From positions 62,001 to 126,000 of the forward strand of contig NZ_LRRR01000009.1 in the NCBI RefSeq assembly GCF_001691415.1: a DNA stretch of 64,000 bases, read 5' to 3'. Source of the stretch: Pararhodobacter sp. CCB-MM2. GTDB taxonomy: Bacteria; Pseudomonadota; Alphaproteobacteria; Rhodobacterales; Rhodobacteraceae. Positions 1 through 7,368 of this stretch are shown here, one piece after another (within the stretch, counting starts at the first letter, position 1; each line of letters starts with the position of its first letter). The notes beneath the pieces were generated by a model, which saw only the letters and a program-made list of their open reading frames with translations, searched no databases and was not told the DNA's origin. Position numbers and translations under genes: made by a program.

Positions 1-684
1 CTCGCGGTACAGGATGCGGTTGTTCAGGATCGCCAGGAACAGCGCCGCGATGACCCCGCCCATCAGCGGCGAGATCACCCAGCTGGCCGCAATCGCGCCC
101 ATCACCGGCCAGTTGACCGCCGAGAGGCCCGCGGCCGCGATACCTGCGCCCATCACGCCGCCGACGATCGAATGCGTGGTCGACACCGGCGCACCCATTG
201 CGGTGGCAAGGTGGATCCAGAGGGCCCCGGCCAGCAGCGCCGCCATCATCGCCCAGACGAAGATCGCCGGCTCGGCTACCGATTCCGGTGCAACGATGCC
301 GCGCGACACGGTCGAGACCACGTCCCCCCCGGCCAGAAGCGCCCCCGCCGTCTCGCAGATGGCGGCGATCAGCAGCGCGCCGCCCAGCGTCACCGCCTTC
401 GCGCCCACGGCCGGGCCCATGTTGTTGGCCACGTCGTTGGCACCGATGTTCAGCGCCATGTAGGCGCCGATCGCGGCAGCAATCACCACCACCCAGGTGC
501 CCGGACCGGCCCCCGTGATGGTCGCGGCGCCCAGCGCGGCGAGAACGATGAAGACTAGCGCGATGCCCGGGCCGACCAGCGGCCGCGCGGTGAAAAGGGT
601 CGCCTGTTCAAGAAGCCCGATACGCCCGAGGTCCTTGTCGAGCGTCTTGATGGCCTTGGCATTCGGATCGGCAGGAGAGGTCAT
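1..684 (-). CDS. pit: Inorganic phosphate transporter, PiT family (3' end cut by window edge)
   Basis: Low-affinity phosphate (metal-phosphate) permease of the inner membrane. The 228 visible residues open to the left edge, so the C-terminal half is missing. A cytoplasmic N-terminus of about 38 residues is followed by hydrophobic segments. The PiT signature GANDVANNMGPAVG lies at residues 81-94, and a second conserved loop, GAPVSTTHSIVGG, at about 164-176. The ATG at 684 is preceded by a short leader that contains a Pho-box-like sequence (695-712). The NUDIX gene lies 69 bases upstream on the same strand and may be cotranscribed. In other alphaproteobacteria (for example Sinorhizobium) the pit operon is repressed by PhoB, which would fit the site seen here. 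Family assignment is secure; regulation is inference. Confidence 0.93.
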   Translation of the reverse strand, partial: MTSPADPNAKAIKTLDKDLGRIGLLEQATLFTARPLVGPGIALVFIVLAALGAATITGAGPGTWVVVIAAAIGAYMALNIGANDVANNMGPAVGAKAVTLGGALLIAAICETAGALLAGGDVVSTVSRGIVAPESVAEPAIFVWAMMAALLAGALWIHLATAMGAPVSTTHSIVGGVMGAGIAAAGLSAVNWPVMGAIAASWVISPLMGGVIAALFLAILNNRILYRE

Positions 685-694
685 TGCAGGCCCC

Positions 695-712
695 GTGTCA
701 TAAAACTGTTAC
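695..712 (+). promoter_or_regulatory. Pho-box-like site at the pit start
   Basis: The + strand reads GTGTCATAAAACTGTTAC, two 7-base repeats (TGTCAT and CTGTTAC) separated by AAAA. This differs from the classical PhoB box CTGTCAT-AWAW-CTGTCAC at two positions. It sits 11 bases upstream of the pit ATG and points away from pit, a position better suited to blocking than to activating transcription. Confidence 0.45.
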
Positions 713-753
713 GTTGCCCCTAACGCGCAAGCCGAGGCATCACAACAGCAGAG

Positions 754-1212
754 TCAGGCCAAACGCTTAAGAATCTCTCGCAGTTCGGGCTCTGTGACGG
801 CCTTTGCGGCTTCGCCCGGCTTCATCCAGGCGCGAAGGCGGCGGCCCTTCTCGGGATAATCGTCGCACAGCTTGTCGACGTCGATACGGTAGACCCAGCA
901 CCGGCAGGACACGGGCACACCGCCCTTGACGATCTTGCGGTAGGTGAAACTGCCCAGCGCGTCTTCGTCCAGATGCCCTTTGACACCGGCTTCTTCCCAG
1001 GCCTCCTGCGCGGCGGCCTGCCCCATCGAACGGCCCTCCATCGGCCAGCCCTTGGGCACGATCCAGCGCTTGGTGGTCAGGCTGGTGATCATCAGGACTT
1101 CGGCGCCCTTCTTGCCTTTCCGCATGCACAAGGCGGCGGCCTGAACGAATTCAGGACGCTTGAAGACCGGCTCGACGAGCGAGCGGAAAGCGGAAACGGC
1201 GCTGGCTTTCAT
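754..1212 (-). CDS. NUDIX hydrolase, DIPP-like
   Basis: A 152-residue NUDIX-fold pyrophosphohydrolase. The Nudix box spans residues 55-77, starting GWPMEGR and ending EAWEEAGV. The catalytic E70 and the E73-E74 pair are present, but the canonical first Glu is Arg61 and the Arg before the catalytic Glu is Gln69. The PKGWP lead-in resembles the diphosphoinositol-polyphosphate/ApnA hydrolase branch common in alphaproteobacteria, so a dinucleoside polyphosphate or similar substrate is plausible but not shown. It is followed by pit on the same strand after 69 bases. The ATG at 1212 gives a full-length protein of normal family size. Confidence 0.85.
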   Translation of the reverse strand: MKASAVSAFRSLVEPVFKRPEFVQAAALCMRKGKKGAEVLMITSLTTKRWIVPKGWPMEGRSMGQAAAQEAWEEAGVKGHLDEDALGSFTYRKIVKGGVPVSCRCWVYRIDVDKLCDDYPEKGRRLRAWMKPGEAAKAVTEPELREILKRLA

Positions 1213-1314
1213 CCGATACTGCTGACCTCCGTGGCGGTCCTTCCGCGGGCCTCAGAGAGGCAACCGACCGGAACCGCACATTATCGAAAAATTATTAACA
1301 TCTATGAAACGCAA

Positions 1315-1737
1315 TCATTCCGTTTCGTCAACTCGTCCGCGCAGCGATTTGACCGCGCCACGCTTGGTTTTTGTGTCCATGCGGCGTTGCTGGCTACCAT
1401 AGCTCGGTTTTGTTGCAATCCGACGACGCGGAGCAATGGTGGCCTGCCGGATAAGCTCGACAAGACGCTCGCGGGCGATTTCCCGGTTGCGCGCCTGACT
1501 GCGGGTATCCTCAACCCGCAGGACCAGCGCCCCGTCCAGCGTCCAGCGCCGTCCGGCCAGCCGCTTCAGCCGCGCCTTGACCGCCGGCGGGAGAGCGGGC
1601 GAGCGTTCTGCTTCGAACCGCAGCTCGACCGCTGTCGAAACCTTGTTCACATTCTGCCCCCCGGGCCCCGAGGAGCGGGTGAAGCTTTCGGTCATCTCCC
1701 AATCCTGGAGGACGATCTGGTCGGTCACGTAGAGCAT
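1315..1737 (-). CDS. arfB: Alternative ribosome-rescue factor ArfB (peptidyl-tRNA hydrolase, GGQ)
   Basis: A 140-residue codon-independent release factor that hydrolyses peptidyl-tRNA on stalled ribosomes. The catalytic loop SSGPGGQNVNK has its GGQ at residues 26-28. The C-terminal tail is rich in Lys and Arg (KTKRGAVKSLRGR near the end), the part that in ArfB/ICT1 enters the empty mRNA channel. Length matches ArfB (about 140) rather than RF1/RF2. It appears to be a single-gene unit; the gap to the NUDIX gene is about 100 bases and AT-rich, so the latter probably has its own promoter. Confidence 0.92.
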   Translation of the reverse strand: MLYVTDQIVLQDWEMTESFTRSSGPGGQNVNKVSTAVELRFEAERSPALPPAVKARLKRLAGRRWTLDGALVLRVEDTRSQARNREIARERLVELIRQATIAPRRRIATKPSYGSQQRRMDTKTKRGAVKSLRGRVDETE

Positions 1738-1780
1738 AGGGTTCAGATAGAGTGTTGCGGGGTCAATTCCATGCGGGACA

Positions 1781-1814
1781 ATCGAAAGGGCCGCCCGGCT
1801 ATTCGAGCGGCCCT
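1781..1814 (-). terminator. Hairpin downstream of the 1885-1941 micro-ORF
   Basis: AGGGCCGC (1787-1794) pairs with GCGGCCCT (1807-1814) across a 12-base loop, and the minus strand then reads TTCGAT. The stem is good but the T-tract is short, so it is a probable rather than certain terminator of the minus-strand unit that begins just after yhhQ. Confidence 0.5.
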
Positions 1815-1884
1815 CACGAGCTTCAGGAGATGGAACCGGTTAGAAACTGGCTCAATCGTGGGTTATCAGCCTGACGGGCTGCCG

Positions 1885-1941
1885 TCAGCTTTTGCCCCCT
1901 CCGACTGTCCCGACACCTCTCTCCAATATCACTCTCGACAC
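1885..1941 (-). CDS. 18-codon micro-ORF with a near-perfect Shine-Dalgarno
   Basis: GTG-initiated reading frame encoding MSRVILERGVGTVGGGKS, followed by TGA. The start is preceded by AAAGGAGGTGGTCCAGTG on the minus strand, an extended complement of the 16S rRNA 3' end. A TTGACA hexamer (plus coordinates 2001-2006) stands directly after the yhhQ stop, about 60 bases upstream, and could be the -35 element of a separate promoter; no good -10 hexamer is evident. After the stop codon there is a small CTGACGG/CCGTCAG hairpin, then about 70 bases, then the hairpin at 1787-1814. It could be a leader peptide, a small protein or part of an sRNA. No function is known to me. Confidence 0.4.
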   Translation of the reverse strand: MSRVILERGVGTVGGGKS

Positions 1942-2012
1942 TGGACCACCTCCTTTCGCTGGGTTGAACGGTAAGGCGATGGTGGCACAGATCTGGTGTT
2001 TGTCAAAAGTTT

Positions 2013-2648
2013 TCACGCCAGTTTTTGCGTCATTTTCCCGGTGATGATGCGGAACGGCACCAAAGCGATCAGGGCCAGGGAAATCTTGACGATCCAGTCG
2101 GCAATCGCGAGAGAAACCCACAAACTTGTCATCGGACCGACACCAAGGGCTGGCACCATTTCCTGCGCCCAGCTAACATCCGCCGCCGGCTCCAACCAGG
2201 TGAAGGCGGCTGCGAAAGCCACCGAGAAGAAGATCGCGGTGTCCAGCGAGGCCCCGATCAGCGTCGAGACCAGCGGGGCTTTCCACCACGTCCGGCCCGA
2301 AATTGCGGCAAACACGCCGATGTCGGTCATCTGCGCCACGAGGAACGCGACGCCCGAGCCCACGGCGACGCGCAGCGTCACGGCGGGGAATTCATAGCCG
2401 TCGCCCTGGATCATGATCTGCGTGCCGATCAGCGAGCAGGCGACGCCGACGGCGAAGCCTGCCCAGACGACGCGGCGCGCGGCCTGCGGGCCATAGACGC
2501 GGTTCATCACATCGGTGACGAGGAAGGCGAAGGGATAGGTCAGTGCGCCCCAGGTGAGCCAGTCACCAAGGAGGAACTGCACGAGGATATTCGAGGCCAC
2601 GACGATGGCGGCCATGGCTAGGATGCCGGGCAGGTAGATGCGGGTCAT
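2013..2648 (-). CDS. yhhQ: Queuosine precursor transporter (VUT/YhhQ family)
   Basis: A 211-residue integral membrane protein with about six hydrophobic segments, of the COG1738 vitamin/queuosine-precursor transporter family that imports preQ0/preQ1 for tRNA queuosine synthesis. Typical family stretches are YPFAFLVTDVMNRVYG near residues 38-53 and GASLDTAIFFSVAF near 132-145. Length is normal for the family. The ATG at 2648 has only a weak ribosome-binding site (CAGAGAT), consistent with control by the structured leader at 2657-2690. It is divergent from the large secreted protein gene at 2891. Confidence 0.9.
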   Translation of the reverse strand: MTRIYLPGILAMAAIVVASNILVQFLLGDWLTWGALTYPFAFLVTDVMNRVYGPQAARRVVWAGFAVGVACSLIGTQIMIQGDGYEFPAVTLRVAVGSGVAFLVAQMTDIGVFAAISGRTWWKAPLVSTLIGASLDTAIFFSVAFAAAFTWLEPAADVSWAQEMVPALGVGPMTSLWVSLAIADWIVKISLALIALVPFRIITGKMTQKLA

Positions 2649-2656
2649 ATCTCTGA

Positions 2657-2690
2657 AACCGTTTTTACAAGGTGGTCGGGGACTTGGTCC
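2657..2690 (-). promoter_or_regulatory. Candidate preQ1-I-like pseudoknot leader of yhhQ
   Basis: The minus-strand leader just before the yhhQ ATG can form an H-type pseudoknot. CAAG and CTTG form stem 1 around the loop TCCCCGACCAC, and an A-rich stretch TAAAAA leads into CGG, which can pair with CCG in the loop. The order (stem, pyrimidine-rich loop, stem, A5 tract, loop-complementary triplet) copies the preQ1 class I aptamer, and the downstream gene is a queuosine-precursor transporter. Stem 1 is only 4 base pairs, an alternative GGAC-CAA-GTCC hairpin competes, and the strict consensus is not met, so this is a hypothesis. Confidence 0.35.
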
Positions 2691-2890
2691 TACGCCGTAT
2701 CGGCGGCGTGACGACGCGCCCCTCTACGCCTGTCGAGCCTGTCTGGCAAGGGCGGATCGCGCCGGCTGACGCCACCGGCGGGCTGATGCCGATGTGATCG
2801 ACCACGGTCGAACTTGGTCGGGCCGGGTCTTTGCAGACGGGGGATCAGTGCTATCGTTACCGCGATTGTTTTATCCCCGAGGAATTTCCG

Positions 2891-5800
2891 ATGCCGTCCT
2901 TTACCCCTCTGCGCCGCTCCCGCCTCCACGGCTCGACCGCCGTGCTGGCGCTGTCCGTTGTCCTGTCCCTGCCGGTGACCGCCGTCGCGCAGCAGGCCAC
3001 GACCATGCCGCCCCCGGCCCCGGTCGTCGTGCCAGACACGCAGGCGGCCCCGGTCGGCGAGGAATGGGCGAGTGTCGAACGTCTGGGCTTCCGCTTCGAG
3101 ATGCCCAGCGACATCCCGGTCGAGGAAGACAGCGCCGGCTATTACGCCGTCAGCAGCTTTGACGCCGAGCGGACGCAGGGGATGTATCTGTCGGCCCAGC
3201 GCCTCGACGCCGAGCAATTCGCGGGCCTGCCCGAAGCCGGGTCCGAGGCGATGCTGGCCTTCCTCGGGCAGATGACACGGGTGACGATGGCCGCCACCGG
3301 CGAAGAGCGGCAGATCGGTCGGTTCACGTTGGTCGAGTATCGCGGCAGCGCCGTCGACGCCGAGGGGATCGAGCGCAACGCTGTCGTCTACATCTCGCAA
3401 GAGCTGAACGAGGGCGAGGCGATGATGGTCGGCGTCGTCTCGGCCGGGATCGGCGGCGCGGTCGTCGGCACCATCGAGGCGCGGTTCCTCAACAGCTTCA
3501 CCGTGGTGGAGCCCGACACAAGTGCCGAGCCGGACACACCGGACGACGACGGCGCGCAGGATGAGGCCGAGGGCGTGGTCATCGCCGAGGCACAGGGCGG
3601 CGTGACGATTGCCGAGCCGATGGTCGATGGCGTGCGTTTGGCCGAAGCCGAACCCAACGACGGTGAAACGACCGCCGACGCCCCGGCTGCAACGGAGGAA
3701 GCGCCCGCTGAGACGGCCGACGCGGTCACCGAGGCAGCGCCGACGCAGACCGAGTTGATGCTCGACCGGGTCCTCGCCGCGGTCGAAGCCATGCCCGATC
3801 CGTCCGGCACCGTGCCTGAGGGCTGGACCAGCATCGAACGCTTCGGCCTGCGTATCGCTGCGCCTCCGGGGCTGGAGCTGACCCGCGATGTCACCACCCC
3901 GGTGCGCGACATGGCGCTGCGCGGCACGCCCGACGGCTCCGAGGGCGAGGCCGGCGTGGCAATGTCCGTCTTCCCCGCCGAGCGCCTGCCCGCCGCCCCC
4001 ACCGACCCCGCCTTCACCGAGGCGTTGTTGGGCGGTGAAAGCGGCCTGTCGGCGGTCAGCGCGCGCCGGGTGATCCTTGGCGACCGAATGCTGCTGACCT
4101 TCGTGACCGTCGATGCCACCGACGAGGGTGAGGCCAATCGCATCGGCGTCTACCTCGTGGATCTGGAAGCCAACGACGCCGACGAGATCCGCCTGATGGG
4201 CTTCCGCGCCGAGGGCGTGCCCGAGGAAGACGCGCTGCAGATGGCCGCGGGCGTTCTGGCCTCGCTGGCCGTCGCGACCCCGGCAGAGGAGGCCCCTGCA
4301 GACACGCCCGAGGAAACGCCCGTTGCCGAGGTCGAAGTGCTCCCCGACGGACAGGTCACGTTGCGCCCGGCTGACGGGGCCACGGTCGTGGATCTGGTCC
4401 GTCGCCGCAACAGCACGGAATTGTTCCTCGCCGATGCCGATGGCACGCGTCACACCCTCGTCGCGGCGGGGGATTTGCGGCGCGGAGTGGAGCAGCAGCT
4501 GCGGCGCATGCTCAACGGTCTGGATGCCTTGGTCGAAACCGAGCTCGACGGCCAGCCGGTCTGGGTGATCTATGGCCCCTCGACCCGCGATTTCGACCAG
4601 AACGAGATCGGTGCCGAGGCCGGCTATCCGCTGCGCGTGTTCGTCCCGCAGGGCTGTGTCGATGGCGAGCCCCCCTACATGGCCGCGATCATGGCCCAAC
4701 CCGGCGATGAGGCCCGCCTCGATGCCGCGCAGGCCGCCCTGTCCCTGTCCCTGCCCGCCGGCGCCGAGGCCTGCCCGCCCGAATTGATGGACCGCGTCCG
4801 CGCCGCCCTTCCCGACAGCGAGCCGCAAGCCACGACCCTGCCTGAAACACCGTCCGAGGAAGCCTACGAACCCGCTCCCTTCGTCTTGGGCGAGGTTCCG
4901 GCGGATTGGGAGCGGATGACGCGCTTCGGCCTCGATTTCGCGGTCCCGCCGGGCATGACCCTGCGCCGGGAACGCACCGGGCGCTCGGAGATGGAGCTGT
5001 GGTTCCAAAGCCCCGACCGGCAGGCCGATGTCAGCACCGAGATCATGATGCGCATCTTCACCCCCGCGTCGATGGCCGGGATGCCGCGACAGTCGCCGGA
5101 TGACGAAGGCTTCGCCGAGATGCTCAGCGGTTTCGCCTCGATGCCGATCACTGACAGCGGCGAGACGGTCACCCTCGGCGACCTGCGCCTGCGCCTGCTG
5201 CGCGGGGCCGAGGTCATCGGCGGCGAGCGTGTTCAGGTGCTCTATGCCGTGGCCGAAGCCCCGGCGGGCGACAACCTGATGCCGTGGCTGGCCGTCAAGA
5301 CCGAGGGCCAGTCGCCCGAGGCCGCCGAGGCGATCCAGCGCGCCTTCCTGTCCAGCCTCGGCGGAACACCGGCGGTCGAGGAAGCGGCCACGACACCGGG
5401 GGCCGAGATCCCGATGCCCCCGCCCTCGCAACTGCCGCCGCAAGGCAGCCTCGACGACAAGCCGGAACCGCAGGCCAGTGCGCCCGTCGCGCCCACGCCG
5501 CCGGCCGCCGACTCCTCGGTCGCGATGAGCGAGGCCCGCGCGTGGGAGGCCGCCCGCCAGTCGAACACCGCCGAGGCGATGCTGGCCTATCTGGCGCAAT
5601 ATCCGCGCGGGCTGCATTCCGGCGACGCGCGCGGCTGGCTGCATGCGCGCGACATCTACGCCCCGGACGAGGTCCGTCCCGATCCCGTGAGCCCGCCGCC
5701 GGTCGTGGCCCCCGTTGGCCCGCAGCGCCCCAGCGATTTCGAGGCCTGGGACATGGCGCGGGCCGATGGCCGGGCCGAGGGGATCTGGACCTATCTCAAA

Positions 5801-5938
5801 ATGTACCCCGAGGGCGGCTTCGCCTATTTCGCCCAGACCCTGCTGGCGCGCCACCTCGCCGGTGAGACGCCGACGCCGTTCACCGAAGCCCCGGCGGCAC
5901 CGATGCCGGGTCGTCCCGATCCGCGGCCGATGAAATAA
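2891..5938 (+). CDS. Large secreted acidic protein with three related domains and two C-terminal repeats
   Basis: Start chosen at the ATG at 2891 (AGGAA upstream), which puts a signal peptide at residues 1-34 (LALSVVLSLPVTAVAQ). The 1015-residue protein holds three diverged copies of one domain, opening with GEEWASVERLGFRFEMP (about 57), PEGWTSIERFGLRIAAPPG (about 309) and PADWERMTRFGLDFAVPPG (about 670). These are separated by Ala/Glu/Pro-rich linkers. A different segment at about 490-610 contains VVDLVRRRNSTELFLADADG. The C-terminus has two short repeats (AWEAARQSNTAEAMLAYLAQYPRG style, about 880 and 950) resembling repeats found near caspase-like proteins. I do not recognise the family; a periplasmic or exported location is likely. 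Confidence 0.8.
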   Translation: MPSFTPLRRSRLHGSTAVLALSVVLSLPVTAVAQQATTMPPPAPVVVPDTQAAPVGEEWASVERLGFRFEMPSDIPVEEDSAGYYAVSSFDAERTQGMYLSAQRLDAEQFAGLPEAGSEAMLAFLGQMTRVTMAATGEERQIGRFTLVEYRGSAVDAEGIERNAVVYISQELNEGEAMMVGVVSAGIGGAVVGTIEARFLNSFTVVEPDTSAEPDTPDDDGAQDEAEGVVIAEAQGGVTIAEPMVDGVRLAEAEPNDGETTADAPAATEEAPAETADAVTEAAPTQTELMLDRVLAAVEAMPDPSGTVPEGWTSIERFGLRIAAPPGLELTRDVTTPVRDMALRGTPDGSEGEAGVAMSVFPAERLPAAPTDPAFTEALLGGESGLSAVSARRVILGDRMLLTFVTVDATDEGEANRIGVYLVDLEANDADEIRLMGFRAEGVPEEDALQMAAGVLASLAVATPAEEAPADTPEETPVAEVEVLPDGQVTLRPADGATVVDLVRRRNSTELFLADADGTRHTLVAAGDLRRGVEQQLRRMLNGLDALVETELDGQPVWVIYGPSTRDFDQNEIGAEAGYPLRVFVPQGCVDGEPPYMAAIMAQPGDEARLDAAQAALSLSLPAGAEACPPELMDRVRAALPDSEPQATTLPETPSEEAYEPAPFVLGEVPADWERMTRFGLDFAVPPGMTLRRERTGRSEMELWFQSPDRQADVSTEIMMRIFTPASMAGMPRQSPDDEGFAEMLSGFASMPITDSGETVTLGDLRLRLLRGAEVIGGERVQVLYAVAEAPAGDNLMPWLAVKTEGQSPEAAEAIQRAFLSSLGGTPAVEEAATTPGAEIPMPPPSQLPPQGSLDDKPEPQASAPVAPTPPAADSSVAMSEARAWEAARQSNTAEAMLAYLAQYPRGLHSGDARGWLHARDIYAPDEVRPDPVSPPPVVAPVGPQRPSDFEAWDMARADGRAEGIWTYLKMYPEGGFAYFAQTLLARHLAGETPTPFTEAPAAPMPGRPDPRPMK

Positions 5939-5942
5939 CCGA

Positions 5943-5967
5943 TCCCGGCCCCATTCACGGGCCGGGA
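5943..5967 (+). terminator. Terminator-like hairpin after the large secreted protein
   Basis: TCCCGGCCC (5943-5951) and GGGCCGGGA (5959-5967) form a perfect 9-base-pair stem with a CATTCAC loop, directly downstream of the stop at 5938. No clear T-tract follows, so it may be a Rho-linked or mRNA-stabilising structure. Confidence 0.45.
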
Positions 5968-6031
5968 CTTGCCAATCGGCGCATGGCGTTGCAGGTCAAT
6001 GCCATGCGCCTTTTCACGACAGGATGATGCC

Positions 6032-7294
6032 ATGATCTCCGATACGCCCGGCCTGATGGACCAGGTCCGCGACCGCTTCGCCCACATCGACGTCTGCCCG
6101 TTCGAGGGCCCGCGCGCCTTCTTCGAGAATGCCGGCGGTGCGCTGCGGCTGAAATCGGTGGTCGAGACCTCGGCGGCCTATGCCTCGTATCCCGACAACC
6201 AGGGCCGGCCGAACGTGGCCTCGCAGGCGCTGATGGCTGCGATCGACAAGGGCAAGGCCGACATGCGCCTGTTCCTCAACGCGCCGAAGGGTGTGGTCTT
6301 TGTTGGCGAGAGCGGCTCGGAAGTGCTGTTCCGTCTGGTGCGCAACGCGGCCACCGGCTCCGAGAAGGGCGGCGTGATGATCCGCTCGACGCTGGAACAT
6401 CCGGCGATGGGCTCTGCCATGGCGCATTGGGCCGAACAGACCGGCCGCGAGCTGATCGAGGTGGTGCATGACAATGCGACGGGTCTGGTGACCGCCGAGG
6501 CTTACAAGGCTGTGCTGCGCCCGGATATCCGCGTGGCCTCGATCATCCACACCTCGCCGGTGACCGGCAAATCGACCGATGTGAAGGCGATCACCGCCGC
6601 GATCCGCGAAGTCGCGCCGAATGCGATCGTGCTCGTTGACGGCATCCAGCATGCCTGCCACGGCCCGGTCGATGTGACGGATTACGACGTCGATGGCTAT
6701 GCGCTGAGCCCCTACAAGATGTTCTCGCGCCATGGCTACGGCGTGGGCTGGGTCTCGGACCGGTTGACGGCGCTGGCGCATGAGCAGATCGCCGGGAATG
6801 GCCCGCTGAGCTGGGAGCTGGGGACGCGGGATACGGGCGCCTATGCGACCTTCTCGGACGTCGTGGCCTATTTCGACTGGCTGGGCAGCCAGTTCTCGGA
6901 GTCGGACGACCGCCGCACCCGACTGGAAGCCGCCGGCTCGGCGATCCATGACGAGGAAGCCAAATTGACCGGGCTGATCCTGAACGGCACCGGCAACCTG
7001 CGTGGTCTGTCCGAGATGCCGGGGGTCGAGCTGATCGCGGCTGAGGGGGATACCCCGCGCGAGGGGGTGATCTCGATCACGGTCGAAGGTTGGGACACCA
7101 AGGCACTGGTGGAGTTCCTTGGCTCCAAGGGCGTCCGGACGCATATCCGCAAAGCCGACAATTACTCGGGCAACGTGCTGGTGCCGCTGGGCAAGCCGGA
7201 TTGTCTGCGGGTGTCCTACTGCCATTACAACACCGAGGCCGAGGTGGCGAAGCTCTTGGGCGCGATGGAAGAGGCGCTGGCACAGGTGGGGTGA
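6032..7294 (+). CDS. Class V aminotransferase-fold PLP enzyme (cysteine desulfurase-like)
   Basis: A 420-residue PLP enzyme of the aminotransferase class V / cysteine desulfurase-like group. Features include an N-terminal FFENAGGALR segment, GESGSEVLFRLVRNA in the cofactor region, VDGIQHACHGPVDV with the PLP Asp and His, and ALSPYKMFSRHGYG, in which Lys229 is the expected Schiff-base lysine. ATG at 6032 is chosen over the upstream ATG at 5969 because it follows ACAGGATG and removes 21 residues unlike the family. Substrate is not clear: selenocysteine lyase and isopenicillin N epimerase-like enzymes share this fold. The last codons lie inside a palindromic repeat (7285-7307). Confidence 0.8.
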   Translation: MISDTPGLMDQVRDRFAHIDVCPFEGPRAFFENAGGALRLKSVVETSAAYASYPDNQGRPNVASQALMAAIDKGKADMRLFLNAPKGVVFVGESGSEVLFRLVRNAATGSEKGGVMIRSTLEHPAMGSAMAHWAEQTGRELIEVVHDNATGLVTAEAYKAVLRPDIRVASIIHTSPVTGKSTDVKAITAAIREVAPNAIVLVDGIQHACHGPVDVTDYDVDGYALSPYKMFSRHGYGVGWVSDRLTALAHEQIAGNGPLSWELGTRDTGAYATFSDVVAYFDWLGSQFSESDDRRTRLEAAGSAIHDEEAKLTGLILNGTGNLRGLSEMPGVELIAAEGDTPREGVISITVEGWDTKALVEFLGSKGVRTHIRKADNYSGNVLVPLGKPDCLRVSYCHYNTEAEVAKLLGAMEEALAQVG

Positions 7295-7307
7295 AACCCC
7301 ACCCTAC
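7285..7307 (-). repeat. Short palindromic repeat, copy 1
   Basis: GGTGGGGT-GAA-ACCCCACC, an 8-base-pair stem with a 3-base loop, followed by CTAC; it overlaps the end of the class V PLP enzyme gene. Its reverse complement matches the copy at 8251-8273 except for one compensatory base-pair exchange. Confidence 0.7.
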
Positions 7308-7368
7308 GGGTTGGCGCGGAACGGTAGGCGAGCGCCCGCCCGTGACCATCGGCCCGTGACCCTCTGCC

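Noticed and set aside
2690..5854. Very long minus-strand open frame (over 1000 codons) opposite the large secreted protein.
   Set aside because: It is the antisense shadow of a high-GC gene; composition (Arg/Gly/His-rich) is typical of such shadows and it lacks any domain or ribosome-binding site.
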